Assembly (NCBI RefSeq): GCF_031626495.1
Contig: NZ_JAMQOJ010000002.1
Span: 558,001 to 622,000, forward strand
Length of the DNA: 64,000 bases
Source: Natrinema sp031626495
Lineage (GTDB): Archaea > Halobacteriota > Halobacteria > Halobacteriales > Natrialbaceae
Direction: 5' to 3'
Under the pieces are notes generated by a model. That model searched no databases. It was given only the letters and a program-made list of their open reading frames with translations, and had not been told where the DNA came from. Position numbers and translations under genes: made by a program. The first letter of the stretch is position 1, and the number at the start of each line of letters is the position of its first letter. Of this stretch, positions 52,028 through 58,626 are shown one piece after another.

Positions 52028-53689
52028 TTACGAGTCGTCCGTTTCCGGTCGCATTCCGGAGCCGTCGTTGTGCCGGCACTGCTCGGTGTAGAAGCCGATG
52101 TCGAAGGACGCGGAATCGGTCTGGATCTCGTTGGCGTGATCAACCGGCAGCCACCACGAGAAGCCGACGTAGTAGGTCGTCGAATTCACGAAACACTCCC
52201 GCTCACCGTCGCCGTTGCCGCCGTCGGGTTCGAGGGAGACACAGAAACTCACGTGGCTGATATCTCCGAATTGGGTGGTCAGAGTAGTTTCGTCATCACC
52301 GCTACTGCCGATGTACGTCTCACCTCCGACATCCGTGGGGTCGTCGTAGTGATAGATATTGCCACCGCCTTCATTGGCTCTTCCCCCTTTGACGATAACT
52401 TTGTCTACACAGAATCCGTCTGCATTATCTGGATCGGTCTCCCAGCTCGAGATGTTCCCCTCCTGATTCACACACACCCTGATCTCGCCGTAGGGAGTCT
52501 CGTACGTCTCACATGCTCCCGAGTCAGGGAGGACTGGCTCGTCAGGCTCGTCGGACTCCGCCTCAACTTTAATCGCCTCAGTCAACCCGTAGTCTGTACA
52601 GAACGGATTACGGTAAGGTCGTGTGTCCTCCGCAAAATCATCCTGACTTGTGCTCGTACGGTCAACACCTGTTTGAGGACAGACTCCAGGGGAAAGACCA
52701 GAACTGTTGGTCCCGTTTTGACCGGTTTCAGGTTGGATTGGAATCCCCAGCCCATTGTCATTGTTCTCCAGAAGGGCGAGTGCTTCTCGCAGCGAGAGGG
52801 GCTCCTCGAAGAGTAACGTCTCGCCATTGTCAGGCTCGAAGACGTTGTCACCGTCGTCGATCCAGAACTGCGTCTGGATCTCGTCGAGGAGTTCGACGCG
52901 GTTTGGCTCTTCGTCGGGATCGGTCGCCTCGGGCTCGGTGTGCCCGTTCTCTGAAGTCCCCTCCTCGTGCAGCGCGCCGGTCAGCCAGACGTAGCCGGGA
53001 TTATCACACAGGTGGAAGCTGAGCGTCAGCTCACCGAAGTCACCCGGTTTCACGTCGGTGATGTCGATCAACGGATCAGGAGTTTCAGGATTAGTCACCT
53101 GAGGGTTCGGATCCCAGCCGATTCCGTCGGGAGTGGAGTCAGTCCGCAATTCTGAACTGAGAACGTTCGGCGTGTCAGCTTGCTCTTTACAGATATCCCA
53201 GCCTTTCTCGTTGAAGGCGGCATAATCCTGAATCCCGTCGTTGTTCGTGTCCGGATAGGCCTCGATGGCCGTACTCCGAAGGAAGTCGTCGGCGTAGCCA
53301 TTGGGCACCCAGATAAGGGGTACATCTGCCTGTGACGGGAAGCCGATGTAGTTCTCTGGATCGTAACCCTCCATGGTCGCTGGATCTTCCATCAACACCT
53401 CGAATCTACCGTCGGCATCCGTTGACCCAAACTCCCCAAACTGGTTTTCGTTGCTGTAGATCCCAGTGGGGTCATTGGCTAGACTTTCCTCGTCACTCCA
53501 GTCGCTGTAGTGCTCTTGCCAATCGACCTTGAGATCGAGTGCGCCAGTCACGAGCTTGTTCCCGTCGAACGTCTCCTTGTCGCTGAAGAACGCGCTCGTG
53601 CCGGCACCCGCGAGCGCGCCTCCGACGCCGATCGTGCCAAGTCCTGCCAATACGTTCCGTCTCGAGATCGAATTTCGTTCGTCAGTCAT
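52028..53689 (-). CDS. SipW-type/TasA-like exported protein
   Basis: A 553-residue protein. Start at ATG 53689 gives S-R-R-N-V-L-A-G-L-G-T-I-G-V-G-G-A (a Tat-like motif in a hydrophobic segment) followed by G-T-S-A-F-F-S-D-K-E-T and N-x-L-V-T-G-A-L-D-L-K-V-D-W, the TasA/CalY signature of SipW-dependent surface proteins. The remainder is acidic, Asn/Asp-rich with beta-strands, several Cys, and Y-Y-V-G-F-S-W-W-L-P-V near the end. It is convergent with the signal peptidase operon. A role in fibres or biofilm matrix is inferred by analogy to TasA. Confidence 0.75.
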   Translation of the reverse strand: MTDERNSISRRNVLAGLGTIGVGGALAGAGTSAFFSDKETFDGNKLVTGALDLKVDWQEHYSDWSDEESLANDPTGIYSNENQFGEFGSTDADGRFEVLMEDPATMEGYDPENYIGFPSQADVPLIWVPNGYADDFLRSTAIEAYPDTNNDGIQDYAAFNEKGWDICKEQADTPNVLSSELRTDSTPDGIGWDPNPQVTNPETPDPLIDITDVKPGDFGELTLSFHLCDNPGYVWLTGALHEEGTSENGHTEPEATDPDEEPNRVELLDEIQTQFWIDDGDNVFEPDNGETLLFEEPLSLREALALLENNDNGLGIPIQPETGQNGTNSSGLSPGVCPQTGVDRTSTSQDDFAEDTRPYRNPFCTDYGLTEAIKVEAESDEPDEPVLPDSGACETYETPYGEIRVCVNQEGNISSWETDPDNADGFCVDKVIVKGGRANEGGGNIYHYDDPTDVGGETYIGSSGDDETTLTTQFGDISHVSFCVSLEPDGGNGDGERECFVNSTTYYVGFSWWLPVDHANEIQTDSASFDIGFYTEQCRHNDGSGMRPETDDS

Positions 53690-53991
53690 GGTTTTTGACC
53701 CCCAGTCCGCGGGAATCCCATCGGCGGCTCGAACCACCGTCTCCCCCAGCTGGGACAACACGAACATCCCGATCAACGGTGGTATATATACACAGGCAGG
53801 AAAGTCGCTAGAACGAACCTCAGTTCGAGAAGTAAGCGAATTATACAGATCAATTGCGGCGATCGAAAACGGCCGTTCGTCACCGCAGTCGGAGTAGTAA
53901 CGGCGATTTCCATCGGTCAGCAGCTTCTCTCGACCGATTTGAACGGTCTCACGGGGAAACCGATAGCTGAAACGGCGATTCGAGGCGGTAG
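53690..53991. other. Upstream region of the TasA-like gene
   Basis: The 302 bases contain the promoter at 53778-53792 and the TAGAACG element at 53809-53815. From 53820 to 53991 nothing else was recognised. Confidence 0.45.
53778..53792 (-). promoter_or_regulatory. TATA box of the TasA-like gene
   Basis: GTGGTATATATACAC is the strongest TATA element in the window. On the minus strand it would start transcription near 53757, leaving a leader of about 65 nt. Confidence 0.5.
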
Positions 53992-55362
53992 CTACTCGTT
54001 ATCGACATCGACACGCGTTCCGTACCCCGACTCCCCGAGCACGTCACCGTCCCGAGCGACGACCTTCCCGCGGACGACCGTCGCGACCGCCTTCCCGCGG
54101 AAGGACTCGTCCTCGAACGGCGTCACGCAGTTCTTCGAGTGAAGGTCGGCGCTGTCTACCGTCCACTCGAGGTCGGGGTCGACGACCGTGAAGTCGGCGT
54201 CGGTGCCGACCTGTAGCGAGCCCTTCTGGGGATACATCCCCCAGACCCTGGCCGGATTCGTCGAGTGACGGCGGACCCACTCCTCCATCGTGAATCGGCC
54301 GCGATCGACGAACGTGAGCATGGCCGGCACCTCGGTCTCGAGGCCGACGAAGCCCGAGATCGCGTCCCAGGTGTTTCCGAAGGGATCGTCGACCTTCTTC
54401 TCCTCGGGCGTGTGGGGCGCGTGATCGGTGGCTATACAGTCGATCGCGCCGTCGTCGATGCCGACCCGCCAGAGCCGGTCCTGTTCTTCGGCGTCGCGAA
54501 TCGGCGGCTGGACGCGTGCGACGTTGCCCTTCTCGCGCATGACCTCCTCGGTGAACCAGAGGTAGTGAGGGGTGGTTTCAGCGGTCACGTCGACGCCGCG
54601 GTCTTTGCCGCGGGCGACGGCCTCGGCCGCCGAACCCGAGGAAACGTGGAACATGTGGATCTTCGCACCGGTCTCCTCGGCGAAGGTGACCATCCGCTCG
54701 ACGGCCTCCCGCTCGGCGACGACGGGCCGCGAGTGGGAGTGGTCGATCGGCTCGTTCTTTCCTTCACTCTGGAACTGCTCCGTGTAGTGGTCGATGATCT
54801 CCCCGTTCTCCTCGTGGAAGCCGAGCCGCTTGCCCGTCTCCCGAATTTTCTCCATCGCCTCGAGGATCTCCCCGTCGCTCGGCGGCGGCACGTCGCCGAC
54901 GGTCGACCCGAGGAAGACCTTGTAGCCGAGCGCACCGGCCTCGTCGATCTCGGAAATGAGATCGAGGTTCTCGCTCGTGACGACGGCGTAGCTCTGGAAG
55001 TCGACGTGGGCCGACGCCTCGCCGCGCTCGAACTTCAGCTCGAGGTGCTCGGGCCGGTCGATGACCGGGTCCGTGTTCGGCATCCCGACGACGGTGGTCA
55101 CCCCGCCGGCGGCGGCCGCCCGCGTCGCGGACTCCCAGTCTTCCTTGTACTCGAGGCCGGGCTCGCGGTTGTGGATGTGACAGTCGACGATACCCGGCAC
55201 GAGGACGTTCCCCTCGCCGTCGAGGACGCGGTCGGCTTCGGGGAGCCGGTCGCTCCGACCGACAGCGACGATGGTCCCGTCCTCGACGGCGACGCCCGCG
55301 TCGGGGGTCCGCCCCGCGGGCGTGACGACAGTACAGTTGCGCACGACGAGATCGACGGTCAT
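53992..55362 (-). CDS. pyrC: Dihydroorotase-type amidohydrolase
   Basis: A 456-residue zinc enzyme. Metal ligands are visible: His62 and His64 (D-C-H-I-H-N-R-E-P-G), the carboxylated Lys148 (L-G-Y-K-V-F-L-G-S-T), His183, His239 and Asp313 (A-T-D-H-A-P-H). The R-E-P-G and M-P-N-T motifs favour dihydroorotase over allantoinase, though the two are close. The frame is open upstream, but the ATG at 55362 begins M-T-V-D-L-V-V-R-N as expected. pyrD is 5 kb away. Confidence 0.75.
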   Translation of the reverse strand: MTVDLVVRNCTVVTPAGRTPDAGVAVEDGTIVAVGRSDRLPEADRVLDGEGNVLVPGIVDCHIHNREPGLEYKEDWESATRAAAAGGVTTVVGMPNTDPVIDRPEHLELKFERGEASAHVDFQSYAVVTSENLDLISEIDEAGALGYKVFLGSTVGDVPPPSDGEILEAMEKIRETGKRLGFHEENGEIIDHYTEQFQSEGKNEPIDHSHSRPVVAEREAVERMVTFAEETGAKIHMFHVSSGSAAEAVARGKDRGVDVTAETTPHYLWFTEEVMREKGNVARVQPPIRDAEEQDRLWRVGIDDGAIDCIATDHAPHTPEEKKVDDPFGNTWDAISGFVGLETEVPAMLTFVDRGRFTMEEWVRRHSTNPARVWGMYPQKGSLQVGTDADFTVVDPDLEWTVDSADLHSKNCVTPFEDESFRGKAVATVVRGKVVARDGDVLGESGYGTRVDVDNE

Positions 55363-55821
55363 TGCCGTGGAGTTGCCGAGGGCCGCGCATATAGCTTCCC
55401 CAAACCGATCGGACGCTCGTCGGTCCAGCCGTCGCGCGGTGGCGCGCGCTGTCGGCCGGCCTCGACGAGTGGAACGGTGACCATCGGGAACCGTGAACCG
55501 AGCGAGGCCGGCCGACGGACTTGTCCGAGGGACGAGCGAACGGAGTGAGCGAATCGGCTGGGGAGGGGGTGGCGAATCCATGTTGCCACGGTAGCAGAAC
55601 GCTTCCACCGCGTTCGCCACACGGGATACCAGTCAGAAAGACAGACTCCCCGCGTGAACGACCGAGTCGCGGTGGTGAGTCCGCCTTGGATAATGACTCG
55701 AGCCGCCGCTTTCGGGCCGACCGGCCGACGCGTGATGTCGACGGGTGGTGGTTTCGACGGCGTGGACGCTCACCGCGTCGACCGGCCGGCTGACCGCCGG
55801 GGCTCGAGCGCGAGCCCCGGA
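55363..55821. other. Non-coding gap, no gene recognised
   Basis: The 459 bases contain GC-rich filler with GAGCGAACGGAGTGAGCG near 55533 (similar to about 6204). Long open frames on the minus strand are out of phase with normal codon use. Confidence 0.4.
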
Positions 55822-55995
55822 CTACTGTCCGTGAACCTCCGGAAAGAGCGCCGGCGGCACGGAACAGCCACAGGGGCTGACCAGCCCTGCCTCGGGGCCG
55901 AACGCGACCGAAATCACCACCCGCTCGCCGCACCGGGGGCAGTCGGGGAGTACTGACTCGTCATCGTCTTCGGTCGCCTCGTCCGGACCGCTCAT
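55822..55995 (-). CDS. Small zinc-ribbon protein
   Basis: A 57-residue acidic protein with P-D-C-P-R-C-G and S-P-C-G-C-S, four cysteines for one zinc. ATG 55995 is chosen over an upstream GTG at 56004. Family not named. Confidence 0.65.
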   Translation of the reverse strand: MSGPDEATEDDDESVLPDCPRCGERVVISVAFGPEAGLVSPCGCSVPPALFPEVHGQ

Positions 55996-56076
55996 CTCCA
56001 GCACCCTCCGCGCTGGCTCGAGGCCGAATCCGGACTCGAGACTGTTCGTGTCGGGCGATTCCGCGATCGTGCGAGA

Positions 56077-56087
56077 CGTTTATGTCC
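56077..56087 (+). promoter_or_regulatory. TATA-like box before the structured RNA candidate
   Basis: CGTTTATGTC is centred about 24 nt before 56106, which would start a transcript just ahead of the predicted three-way junction. Confidence 0.35.
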
Positions 56088-56099
56088 CGGTAGAATGTA

Positions 56100-56202
56100 T
56101 GCAATCATGGCTTGCAAACCCTGGACGGGTTGGAAGCCAGTCTCGGGTGTCCTCAGCACCCGGGACGTTTGCGATACGTCCCTGTTCCGGAGACCGGCTT
56201 CC
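56100..56202 (+). ncRNA. Candidate structured RNA with a three-way junction
   Basis: A 12-bp outer helix with a single A-C mismatch pairs 56132-56144 with 56190-56202 (GGAAGCC...GTCTC with GAGAC...GGCTTCC). Directly inside it lie two perfect hairpins without spacer: GGGTG/CACCC (56145-56161, 7-nt loop) and GGGACGT/ACGTCCC (56162-56182, loop TTGCGAT). Seven bases TGTTCCG (56183-56189) close the junction. A small 5-bp hairpin precedes it (56100-56116). The strand is taken from the promoter-like box at 56079; a class or function was not recognised. An inverted-repeat mobile element end is another reading. Confidence 0.5.
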
Positions 56203-56476
56203 GTTCGGATAGTCAACCTATTGCGACTTATATCTATTGTAACATCGGACGAAATCAGGTCGTGGTCGAGCGACTCGAGACGATCACCGAGCGGCGCTCG
56301 GTGCGTTCCACCGCGGTCCGTCGGCGTCGGCAGAGCCCGATTGCGCCACGTCATGCCGGGACCTCGCTCGAGACCGTACAGATAAGGCTGTAAGCAGCGC
56401 CTTCCGCCGCCTCGAGCCTGAATACGCAGGGGTACGAATCGGATACTAAACAGCGAGGCGCTGGTAGCACCGAGCG
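56203..56476. other. Gap between RNA candidate and epimerase gene
   Basis: It holds a TATA-like ACTTATATCT at about 56227 and otherwise no recognised signal. Together with 55996-56099 this makes the non-coding interval before the epimerase gene. Confidence 0.35.
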
Positions 56477-57460
56477 ATGGACACGCCAGCGATCCGCGAT
56501 CAAGCGATACTCGTGACCGGCGGCGCGGGCTTCATCGGCAGCCACCTCGTCGACGCCCTGGCGCCGCAAAACGAGGTCCGAGTGCTCGATAACTTCTCGA
56601 GCGGCGACCGAACCCACCTCCCCGACGACGTGACGGTGATCGAGGGCGACGTTCGCGACCCGATCGCCCTCCAGCGGGCGGCCCGCGGCGTCGACCTCAT
56701 CTTCCACCACGCCGCGCTCGTCAGCGTCGCCCAGAGCGTCGACGAACCGCGCCAGAGCAACCGGACGAACCTCGAGGCGAGCCTCCTGGTGTTGGAGCAG
56801 GCCCGCCAGGAAGACGCCCGGGTCGTCGTCGCCTCGAGCGCGGCGGTCTACGGTCACCCCGACGAGCTGCCAGTACCCGAGACGGCCGGGATCGACCCGA
56901 CCTCGCCCTACGGCGTACAGAAGGCTGCACTCGACCGGTACACTCGGCTCTACGAGGAACTGTACGACCTGCCTACGGTCGCACTCCGGTACTTCAACGT
57001 CTACGGCCCGCGCCAGCAGGGACCCTACAGCGGCGTTATCTCGACGTTCGTCGAGCAGGCACGGGCCGACGAGCCGATCACGATCGAAGGCGACGGCCAG
57101 CAAAGCCGCGATTTCGTCCACGTCAGCGACGTCGTCCGGGCGAACCTGCGCGCGGCGACGACCGACGCCGTCGGCGAAGCGTACAACGTCGGAACGGGAA
57201 CGCGGACGACGATCGAGGAACTCGCCGAGACGATCCGCGACGCGACCGGTTCGTCTTCCCCGATCGTCCACCGCGAACCCCGCGCCGGCGATATCAGACA
57301 CAGCGGCGCCGACACCTCGAAAGCGAGCTACGAGCTCGGCTTCGATGCCCGCATCGGCCTCGAGTCTGGGATTCGAACGGTGGTCGGCTCGTCGGGGCCG
57401 TCCGGTCGGGACGCCGGTGCCACCCCGGACACCAACCGTGAAAGCGGATCATACAGCTAG
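56477..57460 (+). CDS. NAD-dependent sugar-nucleotide epimerase/dehydratase
   Basis: A 327-residue extended SDR. G-G-A-G-F-I-G-S-H-L is the NAD site (residues 15-24), V-A-S-S-A-A-V-Y-G holds the catalytic Ser and S-P-Y-G-V-Q-K the Tyr-x3-Lys pair; R-Y-F-N-V-Y-G-P-R-Q is family-typical for UDP-glucose 4-epimerase-like enzymes. Likely role: sugar nucleotide supply for surface glycans. The last 30 residues are polar and not conserved. Confidence 0.82.
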   Translation: MDTPAIRDQAILVTGGAGFIGSHLVDALAPQNEVRVLDNFSSGDRTHLPDDVTVIEGDVRDPIALQRAARGVDLIFHHAALVSVAQSVDEPRQSNRTNLEASLLVLEQARQEDARVVVASSAAVYGHPDELPVPETAGIDPTSPYGVQKAALDRYTRLYEELYDLPTVALRYFNVYGPRQQGPYSGVISTFVEQARADEPITIEGDGQQSRDFVHVSDVVRANLRAATTDAVGEAYNVGTGTRTTIEELAETIRDATGSSSPIVHREPRAGDIRHSGADTSKASYELGFDARIGLESGIRTVVGSSGPSGRDAGATPDTNRESGSYS

Positions 57461-57697
57461 CCGTCCGCCAGTCGGACCGGCCACCGAAACCGATCCGTAC
57501 TGCCGTATAGCAACCGTTGTACCGCTCGAAAAGTGGACTGCTCGAAGCGCGTCACGACGATTTCGGGCGTTAGTGTTCGATTCGACGAGCGTCACTGAAG
57601 CGTTTACTTACTGACTGAACCCAGGGCGAATCCGCGCTAACCGTTACAAACGTACGGTTGCGTTTATTCGGTTTGTCGATCAAAGGCCATCCATACC
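57461..57697. other. Gap before possible small gene
   Basis: The 237 bases include CGTTTATTCGG at about 57661, roughly 30 nt before the small frame at 57698. No other signal. Confidence 0.35.
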
Positions 57698-57856
57698 ATG
57701 AGTGAGACGTATCATACCGGTCAACCACGGGCCGCGTTGACGCGGTTCCGCCACCGGCGAGTCACCCGCGTACGATGGGCGATCGGCCAGCCATACGACG
57801 GGACACGTTCGGGAATTGGACGGTATGGATACGGCGAGAGACAGGCGAAATCATAA
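57698..57856 (+). CDS. Possible 52-residue basic protein
   Basis: The frame M-S-E-T-Y-H-T-G-Q-P-R ... G-Y-G-E-R-Q-A-K-S ends in TAA. A TATA-like GTTTATTC lies about 33 nt upstream, compatible with a nearly leaderless message. It is Arg/Gly/Tyr-rich, unusual for an acidic proteome, which argues for either a nucleic-acid-binding peptide or a spurious frame. Confidence 0.35.
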   Translation: MSETYHTGQPRAALTRFRHRRVTRVRWAIGQPYDGTRSGIGRYGYGERQAKS

Positions 57857-57941
57857 CAGCAGATGGCCTATAAAAAACAATTTGTAGGGCGGTCACGACG
57901 GTACAGGACATGAATCATCGAGACACAGCCTCCAAACAGCC

Positions 57942-58442
57942 ATGAGCATCCGACGACGAGTTTCCACGGCGACCGATACGTCCAGTCCGTCGATCAGCGG
58001 CGCGGCCGTCCCTCCGATCGTCGCGGGTCCCCGTCCGGAGCTCGTCTCGGAACTCGTCCACCCGCTCCAGTTGGACGGCGGAGCACATGTGGCGGCCCTC
58101 GCGGGAATCGTTGCGCTGGCGCTTCTCGGAGGGATACTCATCGCCCGTAACCGGTACGCGGACCCGCCGTCCCTGGCGAACGAGCCAGACTCGAGCCACG
58201 AAGAGTTCGTCACCGATCAGGAACGCGTCTGCCAACTACTCAGGGAAAACGGCGGCCGAATGAAACAATCGAGAATCGTCGACTCCGTCGACTGGTCGAA
58301 AGCGAAGGTCAGCCGGTTGCTCGCGGACCTCGAGGACGACGATCAGGTCACGAAACTCCGACTGGGACGGGAAAACCTGGTCTGTCTGCCGGGACACGAA
58401 CCGACGGCATCGAAGTCGCCCGAACAGACGAACGACGATTAG
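57942..58442 (+). CDS. Membrane-anchored winged-helix regulator (DUF7343-like)
   Basis: A 166-residue protein. Residues about 50-67 are a membrane helix (A-A-L-A-G-I-V-A-L-A-L-L-G-G-I-L). The C-terminal half is a MarR-like winged helix: R-V-C-Q-L-L-R-E-N-G-G-R-M-K-Q-S-R-I-V then W-S-K-A-K-V-S-R-L-L-A-D-L-E-D-D. It lies just upstream of the giant surface protein gene and may control it. Its stop codon falls inside the first copy of a 30-bp tandem repeat. Confidence 0.75.
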   Translation: MSIRRRVSTATDTSSPSISGAAVPPIVAGPRPELVSELVHPLQLDGGAHVAALAGIVALALLGGILIARNRYADPPSLANEPDSSHEEFVTDQERVCQLLRENGGRMKQSRIVDSVDWSKAKVSRLLADLEDDDQVTKLRLGRENLVCLPGHEPTASKSPEQTNDD

Positions 58443-58497
58443 CGCGGGACCGCTCTTATCAACAACCATTAGCGCGGGACCGTTCCTATCAACAACC
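58438..58497. repeat. Two tandem copies of a 30-bp unit
   Basis: ATTAGCGCGGGACCGYTCYTATCAACAACC-type units occupy 58438-58467 and 58468-58497 and differ at two bases. The first includes the stop codon of the regulator gene. AACAACCGTTGTTTT after the second copy forms a small hairpin with T-run. It may be a stop signal or duplicated binding site. Confidence 0.6.
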
Positions 58498-58626
58498 GTT
58501 GTTTTCCGGGAACGAACGTCTCACTGAATACGCCGCCGCTGGGCCGTAGTATCCAATTTCTCAGCGTAATGGTTCCGCCGGTTTATCCGCGGAAACGACG
58601 ACGAGACTGATGCCCTCAGGGCAACC

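Noticed and set aside
53992..55362. Call as allantoinase
   Set aside because: R-E-P-G after the His pair and M-P-N-T fit dihydroorotase better, though the families are close.
58438..58497. Possible two-unit CRISPR remnant
   Set aside because: The copies are directly adjacent with no spacer, and no cas gene is nearby.
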